Of a DNA stretch of 64,000 nucleotides, positions 1 through 9,178 are shown piece by piece. The notes beneath the pieces were generated by a model. It was not told the DNA's origin. It did not search any database and saw only the letters and a list, made by a program, of their open reading frames with translations. The translations under genes and the position numbers were made by a program. The stretch spans positions 3,162,001 to 3,226,000 of the forward strand of contig NZ_CP145605.1 in NCBI RefSeq assembly GCF_036884255.1, in the 5' to 3' direction. The stretch's first letter is position 1; every line of letters starts with the position of its first letter. The stretch comes from Paenibacillus tundrae (GTDB taxonomy: Bacteria; Bacillota; Bacilli; Paenibacillales; Paenibacillaceae).

Positions 1-250
1 CAATGGAGATGGCTTCACGCCTGAGAAGATTCAAGAGATTCTCGCGAATATTCAGCAATCCCGCTCGGGAACCACCATGATAAATAACCAAGAGACCGGA
101 CTCGGCAATATGGGTATTGTTAATAGCGTTAATCGGCTCAAACTGATGTATAGCAACCGGCTATTTTTTAATATTTTCAATAATCAAGGGCATGGAGCAA
201 AGGGAGCAACGATTCAAATCATCGGCTCGTTAACCAAGGACTTTTATTAA
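1..250 (+). CDS. sensor histidine kinase, C-terminal fragment (YesM type)
   Basis: Only the last 82 codons are in the window; the reading frame enters at base 2 and stops with TAA at 248-250. The translation carries the end of a HATPase_c domain, with an NGDGF motif and a GLGNMGIVNSVNRLKLMY segment matching the G2/linker region of LytS/YesM-family kinases. In that family the protein is membrane bound and phosphorylates the response regulator encoded next door. The regulator starts 19 bases downstream, so the two are very likely one operon. The signal sensed cannot be read from this fragment. Confidence 0.85.
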   Translation, partial: NGDGFTPEKIQEILANIQQSRSGTTMINNQETGLGNMGIVNSVNRLKLMYSNRLFFNIFNNQGHGAKGATIQIIGSLTKDFY

Positions 251-269
251 ATGGGGAGGGCAGACACCA

Positions 270-1790
270 ATGTATAACGTTATGATTGTCGAGGATAGTA
301 AACCGATACTGCGCAATATCAGAACACATCTGGACACATTGAATTTACCGCTGCAAGTGACGGCTACAGCAACTAACGGTGAGGAGGCACTGGCGATCAT
401 TCGGCAGGAACCGATTCATCTGTTGTTAACGGATATTAGAATGCCTAAGATGGATGGCTTATCGCTGATTGAGCAAGCCAAGCTTGCAAACCCCTATCTC
501 AAGGTGGTGTTGATCAGCGGCTACAGCGATTTTGAGTATACACGCAAAGCATTGAACCTGCAGGTGTTCGACTATTTATTAAAACCTGTAGAGCGGGAGG
601 CATTGGAGGAAGTGATGGGAAGGATCGTGGAGCAGCTTGATCGGCTTATATCCAGGAGCTTGCAAGAATTGCAAGAGATCGTTGACCCAGAATGTTATGC
701 TGAACTTACGTTTGGCGAGGAATTCCCGCTATACTCTCATATGATAATCATTCTTCGCAAGCAACCTTTCAGTCTGGGAATGGATCGTTGGACTTCGGAG
801 ACATTAGAGCGAAGTTTAGCGGAGTTTTTCCGTGCTCAGCCATGCCAGGTACTACTCACACAAACTTCGTACCAATATATTATTCTGGCTAATAGAGGAG
901 CACTGGATTGGTATTCTTCCATGCATGAATGTCTTGAATCATTACGGCGGCACCTGTATGAAGAGGGGCTGGATGGAATCATTGGGGGACAGCTGATGTC
1001 CGCTGATGTGGATCAGTTACCAGAGCTCTATTACCGGATCACTTCAATATTAACGACCCAGCAGCGATTAAAGCATGGGCTGGTGCTGGATACGGGAAAT
1101 CCCGTCTCGATGGCAAGATCAGAAACAAGCTGTATGGACTCCTTGTTAGAATCTACTTTTGTGCATATGATACAAGCTTGCCGGAAGGAGGCATTTGCAC
1201 TCAAGCTGTCTGAACTGATGAATCGATGGGCTGAGGAGAATGCACATTGGACAGAGATTGAGCGTTTTGTAGCACTTGTGGTGGACACCTTTGCACATCT
1301 CTATGAAGAACGAGGATCAGGCATGCGATTAGCTTTGGAGCTTAGAGCCAAACAATGTTTTGAAGTAAAGACGTATGAGGATTTTGGACGTGCGCTACTT
1401 GAATGGACAGCTCAATGCTTCGACATGCTGCACTCCCAAGGGCGGAAGAGTGGTGAGCTGCTGTTCGAGCAGATTGACGAATACGTCAAAACCAATCGTT
1501 ATGCCTCCTTGTCCATTAGCGATATTTCATTGAAATTTCATGTCAGCCCTTCATATATCAGTAGGATCATTAAACAGGTCACACAACGCACTTTCGTACA
1601 ATATTATACCGAACTTCGAATGAAGGAAGCTTGCAGATTGATGGCCAGTCAACCCAACATGAAATTCAAAGAACTATCGGAGCTGTTATCGTTCAGCGAT
1701 CAGCATTATTTCTCCAAAGTATTCAAGGAATATACAGGCGTTAGTCCGACGGAATATAAGGAACGCCTGCTTAGCACGAAGTTCAAATGA
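270..1790 (+). CDS. response regulator, REC plus AraC-type HTH (YesN type)
   Basis: A 506-residue cytoplasmic transcription regulator. Residues 1-120 form a receiver domain with acidic residues near the start (VEDS) and the phospho-acceptor Asp55 in LLLTDIRMPK; the switch Lys is in the LLKPVE segment. The middle (about 130-390) is an unassigned YesN-type linker. Residues about 400-500 form an AraC/XylS double helix-turn-helix ending FKEYTGVSPTEYKERL. A GGGGAGGG ribosome binding site precedes the ATG. It is the partner of the upstream YesM-like kinase. The beta-galactosidase gene downstream is the obvious candidate target, as such pairs often control neighbouring sugar genes; that link is inference. 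Confidence 0.92.
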   Translation: MYNVMIVEDSKPILRNIRTHLDTLNLPLQVTATATNGEEALAIIRQEPIHLLLTDIRMPKMDGLSLIEQAKLANPYLKVVLISGYSDFEYTRKALNLQVFDYLLKPVEREALEEVMGRIVEQLDRLISRSLQELQEIVDPECYAELTFGEEFPLYSHMIIILRKQPFSLGMDRWTSETLERSLAEFFRAQPCQVLLTQTSYQYIILANRGALDWYSSMHECLESLRRHLYEEGLDGIIGGQLMSADVDQLPELYYRITSILTTQQRLKHGLVLDTGNPVSMARSETSCMDSLLESTFVHMIQACRKEAFALKLSELMNRWAEENAHWTEIERFVALVVDTFAHLYEERGSGMRLALELRAKQCFEVKTYEDFGRALLEWTAQCFDMLHSQGRKSGELLFEQIDEYVKTNRYASLSISDISLKFHVSPSYISRIIKQVTQRTFVQYYTELRMKEACRLMASQPNMKFKELSELLSFSDQHYFSKVFKEYTGVSPTEYKERLLSTKFK

Positions 1791-1929
1791 CAATAGGGTG
1801 ATGAATACACAGAAGTATTTTGTGACCAAATGCCTTGAAATTTGGATAGAATGCCTTAATATTAAATAAGGTCAATAGTTAAATAGTTTGTTAATAAATA
1901 TAGCAACCTGGTTAAGGGAGACTGACATT
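1791..1929 (+). promoter_or_regulatory. dyad-rich intergenic region upstream of the GH42 gene
   Basis: Two inverted repeats sit side by side: CCAAAT-gccttga-AATTTGG (about 1828-1847) and CCTTA-atattaaa-TAAGG (about 1854-1871). Both include the sequence ATGCCTT, so they may be paired operator half-sites for the AraC-type regulator encoded just upstream. No convincing sigma-A promoter was picked out. The assignment as an operator is inference. Confidence 0.35.
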
Positions 1930-3987
1930 ATGCGAAATGCATTGGATCTAAAACGATTTTATATGGGAGCTTGTTACTATCCTGAGCATTGGGATGAATC
2001 GTTATGGGCAGATGATCTAGGAAGAATGAAGGAAATGGGCTTTGATCTCATTCGGATCGGAGAGTTTGCATGGTCTATTTTTGAGGCACAGGAAGGGCAA
2101 TTCAGTTTCGAATTCTTCGACCGCTTTCTTGAGCAAGCGATTACATTGGACATGAAAGTGATAATGGGAACGCCGACGGCTACGCCACCAGCATGGCTTA
2201 CACATAAGTATCCTGAAGTGTTGAACGTCTCAATGGAAGGCACTACATATCATCATGGACAGCGTAGACACTATAATTATAGTAGTCCTATATATCTAGA
2301 GCTATGCGCGCGGATTACAAGAGAAATGGCTCAGCATTACAAGGATCATCCTGCGATTATCGGATGGCAAATTGATAATGAACTGAATTGTGAAACAAAC
2401 GTATTTTATGCTGAAGCGGATCATCTTGCATTTCGGCGGTGGCTGCAACAAAAATACGGCACATTGGAAAGCTTGAATCAAGCGTGGGGCACAGTCTTTT
2501 GGAATCAGACGTATGATCATTGGGATCAGGTGCACCTCATTCGTCCAACGGTATCCGATTCACCTAATCCACATCAGGCATTGGATGAGAAACGCTTTAT
2601 TTCGGATAACACCATTTCATTCGCGAAACTCCAAGGTGACATTCTAAGAGCAGAAGCACCTAACCAATGGGTTACAACGAATGGCTTATTTGGGCATCTA
2701 GATAGCCACCGAATGTCCGATGAGATTTTGGATTTCATGTCGTATGATTCTTATCCGCAATTCAGCACCATCTATCCTGATTCAGGAGAACAGCCGTTGC
2801 TTGATCGGAAATGGAGCCTTTCCCTGAGTAATGTCAGAGATATATCACCTAATTTTGCTGTACTAGAGCAGCAGTCGGGTCCTGGTGGCTGGGTGAACCG
2901 AATGCAAATGCCATCTCCACATCCAGGGCAAATGCGCTTGTGGGCGTATCAGAGTATTGCTCATGGTGCTGACATGGTATTGTACTTCCGCTGGAGAACG
3001 GCTACGATCGGTACCGAAATATATTGGCATGGAATTAATGACTACCATAATCAGCCGAATCGTCGGGTTGCAGAAGCTGGGCTTGTGGGTAAGGAATTGC
3101 AAAAGGTGGGAGAACGTATTGTTGGTAAGCGTTATGTTGCGCAAGTAGCCATGCTGCGTGACTATGATAACGAATGGGATGGGGAGCTGGATCAATGGCA
3201 CGGATCATTAACCAGACCAAGCGAGTTAAGTTGGTTTAAAGCGCTTCAATATGCACATATTCCAACAGACGTAGTGACCGTTCGTCCGGGAGCTGAAATG
3301 GAACAACTGCAGGATCTTACCAAATATCAGGTATTAATCTACCCACATCCTGCCATTATACGAGAGGATACAGCCGCAATGCTTCAGAAATACGTAGAGA
3401 ATGGTGGGTCGGTTGTATTTGGTTGCCGGACAGGGTATAAAAATGAGTCTGGTCATTGCCGTATGCAGCCGTTGCCAGGTCCCATTGCAGAACTGAGTGG
3501 CATACAGGTTGAGGATTTTACAATGGTTAACGGTACAGCTAGTCCAGTTAGTGTACAGCTGAACCAACATACGAACCTGTTTGACGCTCCAAGCTTCAAT
3601 GATATCCTGCGGGTACACGCAGATACAGTTAAAGTCTTAGGCACGTATGCTTCTAGTTATTATAAAGGTAAACCAGCACTGACGGTTAATCGGGTTGGCG
3701 AGGGTAAGGTTTATTATTGGGGAGCTGCCTTTGATCTGTCCATAGCTGCCCAGTTGTTAAGTGAGCTTCAGATTGTGTCTCCACTCAAAAACTGGTGCGA
3801 GCTACCTGATACGGTTGAGGTCGCTATACGTGCAGATGATCAGGAAGAACTCGTATTCTTACTGAATTACAGTAGTGAAGAGGCCGAGATTAAACTCCAT
3901 GTGCCAACAGAAGAGTTGCTTCAAGGCAGCAAACTTCAGGGGACGGTTACACTAGAGCCTTATGGAGTATGGGTGCTGAAGAAATAA
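1930..3987 (+). CDS. GH42 family beta-galactosidase
   Basis: A 685-residue glycoside hydrolase of family 42, which releases terminal beta-D-galactosyl residues, usually from galacto-oligosaccharides derived from plant galactans. The N-terminal TIM barrel has the acid/base Glu151 in WQIDNELN and the nucleophile Glu313 in VLEQQSGPGG. A trimerisation-like domain (about 400-600) and a small C-terminal beta domain follow. There is no signal peptide, so it acts in the cytoplasm on imported oligosaccharides. The frame is open from a TTG at 1888, but the ATG at 1930 has an AAGGGAG site at a normal distance and starts where the family starts. It follows a two-component system that probably controls it. 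Confidence 0.93.
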   Translation: MRNALDLKRFYMGACYYPEHWDESLWADDLGRMKEMGFDLIRIGEFAWSIFEAQEGQFSFEFFDRFLEQAITLDMKVIMGTPTATPPAWLTHKYPEVLNVSMEGTTYHHGQRRHYNYSSPIYLELCARITREMAQHYKDHPAIIGWQIDNELNCETNVFYAEADHLAFRRWLQQKYGTLESLNQAWGTVFWNQTYDHWDQVHLIRPTVSDSPNPHQALDEKRFISDNTISFAKLQGDILRAEAPNQWVTTNGLFGHLDSHRMSDEILDFMSYDSYPQFSTIYPDSGEQPLLDRKWSLSLSNVRDISPNFAVLEQQSGPGGWVNRMQMPSPHPGQMRLWAYQSIAHGADMVLYFRWRTATIGTEIYWHGINDYHNQPNRRVAEAGLVGKELQKVGERIVGKRYVAQVAMLRDYDNEWDGELDQWHGSLTRPSELSWFKALQYAHIPTDVVTVRPGAEMEQLQDLTKYQVLIYPHPAIIREDTAAMLQKYVENGGSVVFGCRTGYKNESGHCRMQPLPGPIAELSGIQVEDFTMVNGTASPVSVQLNQHTNLFDAPSFNDILRVHADTVKVLGTYASSYYKGKPALTVNRVGEGKVYYWGAAFDLSIAAQLLSELQIVSPLKNWCELPDTVEVAIRADDQEELVFLLNYSSEEAEIKLHVPTEELLQGSKLQGTVTLEPYGVWVLKK

Positions 3988-4012
3988 ATATCTTAATACC
4001 TTGAAGCAGTTC

Positions 4013-4046
4013 AAGAGCATTTCTTATGATAAGAAATGCTCTTTTT
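4013..4046 (+). terminator. rho-independent terminator after GH42 gene
   Basis: A perfect 14-bp stem, AAGAGCATTTCTTA with its complement around TGA, is followed by TTTTT. Confidence 0.92.
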
Positions 4047-4174
4047 GTGCTTGTGTTTAAATCGGAAGTATAAGAAAATAACAACAATAATATAATGATG
4101 TATAATAAATATTTATTGTAAAACGATAAATCAGCTGCTATATTTAGAATATAATTTTGTGTGAGGTGCTTAAG

Positions 4175-4651
4175 ATGAAACGAGGTTCTACTTTTTTGTT
4201 GAAGATCGCTGTATTTTTTATTGGAATGCCGGCGCTTGCTCTATGTGTATTAGGTATACCTTGGTTAGCTAACCATCCTGTGAATCCAGTCTATGCCGGG
4301 TTACTGTATCCTATTTTAATCATCTTGTTCGTAACATTAGTTCCCTTCTTCGTAGCGTTGTATCATGCATTCCGCCTTCTGACTTATATTGATAAAAATA
4401 ATGCGTTCTCGAATAACTCTGTGCAGGCTTTGAAGAAAATAAAATTCTGTGCAACTATAATTACCGCATTGTACGTTGTCATACTGCCATTCGTTTTTCT
4501 CGTAGCAGAAAAAGACGATGCTCCAGGACTCATTCTTATGGGGATGGTACCGATCTTCGCTTCGATGGTCATTGCCGTTTTTGCTGCAGTTCTGCAAATG
4601 CTTTTACAAGAAGCGATCGAGATCAAATCAGAGAATGACTTAATTATTTGA
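4175..4651 (+). CDS. DUF2975 family membrane protein
   Basis: A 158-residue integral membrane protein with four hydrophobic segments (about residues 7-30, 40-65, 90-112 and 118-145) in the pattern of DUF2975 (B. subtilis YoaS-like). The biochemical role of the family is unknown. The start is the ATG at 4175 with GAGGTG upstream; an in-frame TTG at 4157 lies before that site. The next gene, 11 bases on, encodes a small Cro-like repressor. This DUF2975-HTH pairing is a recurrent arrangement in Firmicutes (as in yoaS-yozG) and suggests a two-gene regulatory unit. Confidence 0.85.
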   Translation: MKRGSTFLLKIAVFFIGMPALALCVLGIPWLANHPVNPVYAGLLYPILIILFVTLVPFFVALYHAFRLLTYIDKNNAFSNNSVQALKKIKFCATIITALYVVILPFVFLVAEKDDAPGLILMGMVPIFASMVIAVFAAVLQMLLQEAIEIKSENDLII

Positions 4652-4662
4652 GGTGAAATAGC

Positions 4663-4878
4663 ATGGCCATTATAATCAATATTGATGTCATGTTAGCGAA
4701 AAGGAAAATGAGCGTAACAGAACTTTCTGAGAAGGTTGAAATTACCTTGGCTAATATGTCTATCTTAAAAAATGGTAAGGCAAAGGCGATTCGATTATCT
4801 ACTTTAGAAGCGATTTGTAAGGCGCTAGATTGTCAGCCGGGTGATATATTAGAATACCAAGCTGATGAAGACGAATGA
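4663..4878 (+). CDS. Cro/C1-type small transcriptional regulator (YozG-like)
   Basis: A 71-residue helix-turn-helix protein made almost entirely of one Xre-type DNA-binding domain. The segment VTELSEKVEITLANMSILKN is helix-turn-helix, and it ends with the CQPGDILEY motif typical of YozG-like regulators. It has a GAGGTGA binding site and follows the DUF2975 gene with an 11-base gap, so the two are co-transcribed. It probably represses its own operon; this is inference from family behaviour. Confidence 0.88.
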   Translation: MAIIINIDVMLAKRKMSVTELSEKVEITLANMSILKNGKAKAIRLSTLEAICKALDCQPGDILEYQADEDE

Positions 4879-4917
4879 GAGATGTATGCAAATGGAAAAT
4901 AGTGCTTTAAGTATTTG

Positions 4918-4958
4918 GAGGATGATCCCTATAAAATTAGGAGTCATCCTCTTTTTTT
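4918..4958 (+). terminator. rho-independent terminator
   Basis: GAGGATGA pairs with TCATCCTC across a short loop, followed by seven T residues. It closes the DUF2975-HTH operon. Confidence 0.88.
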
Positions 4959-5067
4959 AGTACGGAAAAGCGATATATCACCTGAACGAAGTGAAAATCA
5001 ATTAGACGCGTATCGTTTTATCCTCTATAGTAGTAGATAGTAAAGGCAAGCATTAAGGAGTCCTTAT

Positions 5068-6462
5068 ATGAGCAAACGAGCCATTCCTTTGAATTCGTTG
5101 ACTGAGGTCACGAACGGGGGACATATTATTTATTTTTTTGAGGATTTCAATTGTTATGTTGATAATGCCGTATCTTACATCATGACGGGGATCGATCAAG
5201 GTCATCATATATTACTTATTGAGCAAACTGCCACATACCATAAGATTCTGCAAAAGCTTAAAGGCAGCGTACCTCATGATCAGCTTCAATATCTTCATTA
5301 TGCTAACAATATAGAGTACTATGGAGAACATGGTAATTTCGAATTCCAACACATTCTTGCCCATTTTGAAGATATCATGGGCGACATACAGGAGCAAAAC
5401 AAGCCTATTCGGACGTGGGCAAATGTGATGACATGGGGAGATCATCCGGAAAAGCAGATTCTAGATAATTTAGTCACCTATGAACGGCAAACGACATGCG
5501 TTGTTCAAGACTATGGAATGTTATCGGTCTGTGCGTACAATACGGAAATGATCTCTTCTTCTGTACAGACTAAATTGATGAGAGAACATGAATACATGAT
5601 GACGGATCTGGAGTTCGTGAAATCACCTCTGTATCATTACAAAGCTTCGGAAGACGTGATTTTTCCGTCGTTATCGGTACAAAGTCAGTTGTTATATGAA
5701 CAAAAGCATCTGATGATCGAAAAAGAAGCCGTTGAAACGGCTAGTCAAGTTAAAAGTGATTTCATAACAACGATGAATCATGAGATTAGAACACCGATGA
5801 ATGGATTGCTGGGCATCTCGGAATTGTTAGCAGCTACGGATCTGAATGCAGAACAGAGAGAGTATGTCACCACAATACAAAGCAGCAGAAAGTCTCTACT
5901 TCGTATCGTAAATGACATCTTGGATTTTAATAAATTGGAATCAAGCTATGATCAATTGTTGATTGAGCCTTTCAATCCTCGTGAATCCGTTAAAGAAACA
6001 TTGGATATCCTTCATACCGCTATCTCGGATAAAAATCTTCAAGTGAATATTTCCATAGATACTCGTATTCCTCAGATTGTTGTTGGAGATGATGGTCGAT
6101 TCAGACAGGTATTGCTGAATTTATTAGGAAATGCCGTGAAATTTACACCTGCAGGAAGCATTACGATTGATGTTGTGCTTCTAAATACCGATGATAGCAA
6201 GCTTAAAATGCAAGTTACCATTCAGGATACGGGGACTGGAATCCCCCAGGACAAGCGAAGCCAGCTGTTTCTGCCTTTTTCCCGAGTGGATAACAGTATT
6301 ACCCGACGAACAGAAGGAACAGGTCTTGGGTTAGCGATCTGCAAACGGATCATCGAACTGATGAACGGAGAAATACGCCTCGAAGACGAGCAGAAGGACA
6401 TCCCAGGTACCACAATCACGTTTACCGCGGAATTTAATGCATATCTGGAGGTTGATCTCTGA
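5068..6462 (+). CDS. soluble MEDS-domain sensor histidine kinase
   Basis: A 464-residue protein with no transmembrane segment. Residues 15-180 resemble the MEDS domain (methanogen/methylotroph DcmR sensory domain), including HIIYFFEDFNCYVDNAVSYI. A short helical linker follows, then HisKA with the phospho-acceptor His238 in MNHEIRTPMNG, and a HATPase_c domain with N, G1 (DTGTGIP) and G2 (GTGLGLAI) boxes. The MEDS domain is thought to sense small molecules, perhaps one-carbon or hydrocarbon derivatives, but the ligand is not evident. No response regulator gene is adjacent, so it is an orphan kinase here. An AAGGAG site precedes the ATG. Confidence 0.88.
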   Translation: MSKRAIPLNSLTEVTNGGHIIYFFEDFNCYVDNAVSYIMTGIDQGHHILLIEQTATYHKILQKLKGSVPHDQLQYLHYANNIEYYGEHGNFEFQHILAHFEDIMGDIQEQNKPIRTWANVMTWGDHPEKQILDNLVTYERQTTCVVQDYGMLSVCAYNTEMISSSVQTKLMREHEYMMTDLEFVKSPLYHYKASEDVIFPSLSVQSQLLYEQKHLMIEKEAVETASQVKSDFITTMNHEIRTPMNGLLGISELLAATDLNAEQREYVTTIQSSRKSLLRIVNDILDFNKLESSYDQLLIEPFNPRESVKETLDILHTAISDKNLQVNISIDTRIPQIVVGDDGRFRQVLLNLLGNAVKFTPAGSITIDVVLLNTDDSKLKMQVTIQDTGTGIPQDKRSQLFLPFSRVDNSITRRTEGTGLGLAICKRIIELMNGEIRLEDEQKDIPGTTITFTAEFNAYLEVDL

Positions 6463-6492
6463 ACTGGCACCACCATACTAGTTTAATAGAGG

Positions 6493-6529
6493 AAAGGCAG
6501 TCGTTCTTAAAGAACGAACTGCCTTTTTG
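6493..6529 (+). terminator. rho-independent terminator after MEDS kinase
   Basis: AAAGGCAGT with GTTCTT pairs with AAGAAC and ACTGCCTTT, followed by a T run. Confidence 0.9.
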
Positions 6530-6640
6530 TTTGGTGATGAGGCTTATTGCAACGCTAGTTAGAGTGTCGGTAAGATCAGCAAGTGTGATTTTCGGAATTA
6601 TAGAAGAGTTGGCTGCATCTATTAAAATGGAATTCTGATA

Positions 6641-7018
6641 TTAGATCAGACGGTAGCCAGGGGGCAAGTTGCCTGTACGTCTAATTTTGCGAATCTGAGC
6701 CAGTGTCAGTCGCTCATTGGATGCGATTAGAGATTCAACATCTCCTCTGCGCAGAAAGTCATCCAATTCCCGAATGCTGCGGTTGCCACGCAGTACAACG
6801 AAATTATCTCTGAAACTAGAACGATCAAACAAGACAAGAGTAGCGTTCGGATTGGTAGAGAAGAAGCGCAAACTTTCAATACCTGTCAGAACTGAATCAA
6901 TATCTCTAATGCCAAGGTTGCCACGGTAGACTCTTCTCAATCCCCTGAAATTCTCTTCACTATACACGGTTAAGCGGGGATAGATGATCTGAGAGATTGA
7001 AGCATTTTTGTTAGTCAT
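6641..7018 (-). CDS. beta/gamma-crystallin-like protein
   Basis: A 125-residue protein with two crystallin-type Greek-key motifs: LTVYSEENFRG near residue 15 and LVLFDRSSFRDNF near residue 60. Each carries the aromatic-x4-F-x-G/D pattern, with the ordered-turn segments ending in DIDSVL and ELDDFL. Microbial members of this fold are often calcium-binding structural or stress proteins, but the usual N/D-N/D-X-X-S/T-S calcium motif is not obvious, so calcium binding is uncertain. There is no signal peptide. The start at 7018 has TAAGGAGG at a good distance; the 18-codon upstream extension lacks one. The C-terminal tail is basic. Confidence 0.75.
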   Translation of the reverse strand: MTNKNASISQIIYPRLTVYSEENFRGLRRVYRGNLGIRDIDSVLTGIESLRFFSTNPNATLVLFDRSSFRDNFVVLRGNRSIRELDDFLRRGDVESLIASNERLTLAQIRKIRRTGNLPPGYRLI

Positions 7019-7510
7019 ATTGAATACCTCCTTAACATAGTAGGCACGCATCCTGGATATAGGAGATGCCATGAAACATCCTATGTAAGAGAGATGACAA
7101 ACGCGTGGACGAATCTAACCTGTCAAAAGCATAAAGATAGATAGAGTAATAAACTTAGAATAATATTTGTTAACAACATAAATATTATGTAAACTAACAT
7201 TGATATTTTATTATATATTATAAAAAAATACTAGAGTTTGATATTATGTAAAAATGTAAAATAAGAGGGTGATATAGTTTTATTTTACATTCTTCCTGTT
7301 TCAATTATAATTCGATTGATAGGTTATTGACCGCATCTCATTGGAGTTCTCATTCCATTTCTCTATGATCTTACAGACAAACTAAGAATAACTTGCAGAT
7401 ATAAATAAGCTACTACAATCGCTTTAACATGATTGCAGCAGCTTATCTAGTAGTGAGTCAGTAACTTCAATAACCTTAATAACTTCAATTAAATTAACTC
7501 TAATCAGAGA
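7019..7510. promoter_or_regulatory. AT-rich intergenic region with repeated ATATTATGTAAA motifs
   Basis: No gene is seen in this stretch. It contains AATATTATGTAAACTAA at 7181-7197 inside a longer imperfect palindrome (about 7169-7198), and ATATTATGTAAA again at 7241-7252. An ATAAGAGGGTGATAT...TTTTATTTTAC block follows at about 7260-7288. The same elements recur near 17.62-17.66 kb. It may include the promoter and operator of the crystallin-like gene. Confidence 0.45.
7400..7445 (-). terminator. terminator after amidase gene
   Basis: On the minus strand AAGCTGCTGCAATC pairs with GATTGTAGTAGCTT (two G-U pairs) and is followed by a T-rich tail (TATTTATAT). The tail is weaker than most in this window. 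Confidence 0.65.
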
Positions 7511-9007
7511 TCATGAAGGAAACAGCGGGTTACCTTCCATGCCAATCCAGAGATCGGATGCCTCAAGTTGTCCAGCAAGATGCAACAGCCAGTCTTCGCG
7601 GCCTTTGGTGGCCATTACCTGAACACCCATCGGTAAACCTTCAGATGTCATATGAACAGGCACGCTCATAGCAGGCTGACCCGTTAGATTTGCAAGCTGG
7701 GTATAAGGAGTGTACGTAAGACTTGGTTCGAACATTTCATAGATCAATTGCTGCTGCTCTAGCTTGTCCAGATCGCTTATTCGCATTAGATGCTGAATCT
7801 GCTCCGCATGAGGCGTGAGCTCTCCAATCTGAGGTGCTGGATAAGCATTAACTGGCGTAACATAGAAGTCATAACGGGTGAACAGGTTAGACATTTGTGC
7901 CGCCGCAACATCCCATTCCGCTAAACTATGCACAAACTCCGCTGCAGATACTTTTTTGCCCGCTTCAGCGAGAACCCATGACTCGATCTCCATATCGTCT
8001 GCCGTGAGCTCTCTACCCATAGCGTGCTCCATAGAAGCGATCATCGCAGCCATTTCACCGCTGTTCATCATATAATAGTTTTCCATCAACCGTACGCCAT
8101 TAACTGGACTTAACTTCTCTTCAACCTCATGACCTTGCTCCTCCAACCAACGAACGACCTTATATACGGCTTGTATGGCTTCCTCACTTACAGAAGTCCC
8201 TACTGGAGAATCGGTAGTATAAGCAATTTTTAATTTGCGTTGATGAGGATAATTCAGATCTGCCAAGTAACTGCCAGGAAAGAGGGGAGCATGAAATGCA
8301 GCTTCTGGTTGAATAACTTGCAACGTATCTAGCAGCGCAGCGCTGTCCCGGACAGTTCGAGATAATGCAAAATCAATCGAAGCGCCTTGCCATTGACGAC
8401 CAACACCTGGTCCTACTGGAGTACGTCCACGTGTTGGCTTCAGACCAAACAACCCGCTGAAGGAAGCAGGGATGCGGATAGAACCCCCTCCGTCACTGGC
8501 ACCGGCTAGAGGTACAATTCCGGATGCTACTGCCGCAGCGGCGCCCCCGCTTGAACCTCCAGGAGAATGATTCGTATTCCATGGATTGCGTGTTGGGCCG
8601 TGTAAATGGGGCTCGGTAATATTTTTCAGCCCGAACTCTGGCGTGTTCGTATGTCCGATCATAATAAAACCAGCTTCACGTAATCGAGAGACAAAGTTAG
8701 AACTTCGTAACGCTCGATGATCTTGAAGAAGACGAGAGCCTGAAGTTAGGATCTGACCCTCTAGTGATTGAGAGATGTCCTTGAGTAGCAGGGGAACACC
8801 AGCAAAAGGTTGCACTCCTGGGCGAATCATGCTTGCTTCCTGACGAGCTTGTACTTCATATGTACGAATTACCGCATTAAGCTGTGGATTCACTTCCTCG
8901 AGTCTTGCATATGCTGCTTCGAGCAGTTCAATGGGAGATACTTCTCGGGAGCGTACAAGCTCTGCTAAACCAATAGCATCGTAAGATGTATATGAAAATG
9001 AAGACAT
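7511..9007 (-). CDS. amidase signature family hydrolase
   Basis: A 498-residue amidase-signature enzyme. It has the Ser-cisSer-Lys triad: Lys76 in GVPLLLKD, Ser152 in the GGSSGG loop, and the nucleophile Ser176 in [10 protein letters not shown], with the same spacing as other family members. Such enzymes hydrolyse C-N bonds of amides. GatA-type use is unlikely because no gatB or gatC is adjacent, so this is a stand-alone amidase of unknown substrate. No signal peptide is seen. A terminator separates it from the EamA transporter upstream on the same strand, so it is probably transcribed on its own. Confidence 0.88.
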   Translation of the reverse strand: MSSFSYTSYDAIGLAELVRSREVSPIELLEAAYARLEEVNPQLNAVIRTYEVQARQEASMIRPGVQPFAGVPLLLKDISQSLEGQILTSGSRLLQDHRALRSSNFVSRLREAGFIMIGHTNTPEFGLKNITEPHLHGPTRNPWNTNHSPGGSSGGAAAAVASGIVPLAGASDGGGSIRIPASFSGLFGLKPTRGRTPVGPGVGRQWQGASIDFALSRTVRDSAALLDTLQVIQPEAAFHAPLFPGSYLADLNYPHQRKLKIAYTTDSPVGTSVSEEAIQAVYKVVRWLEEQGHEVEEKLSPVNGVRLMENYYMMNSGEMAAMIASMEHAMGRELTADDMEIESWVLAEAGKKVSAAEFVHSLAEWDVAAAQMSNLFTRYDFYVTPVNAYPAPQIGELTPHAEQIQHLMRISDLDKLEQQQLIYEMFEPSLTYTPYTQLANLTGQPAMSVPVHMTSEGLPMGVQVMATKGREDWLLHLAGQLEASDLWIGMEGNPLFPS

Positions 9008-9073
9008 TACGCATCATTCCTTTCTAAGATGGATATCAAGTGTTTCATATGTCATCGTACCATCGGATTGCTG

Positions 9074-9115
9074 AAAAAACAAAAGCACTGTTCATCCAGT
9101 GGGATATACAGTGCT
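9074..9115 (-). terminator. terminator after EamA transporter gene
   Basis: On the minus strand AGCACTGT and ACAGTGCT form a stem, followed by TTTTGTTTTTT. It ends the riboswitch-controlled transporter transcript. Confidence 0.88.
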
Positions 9116-9178
9116 ATGTTCTTTATATAACGTTTGAGAAATTGATATATATGTTAGGGATGCATCCTGCGTAGATAA

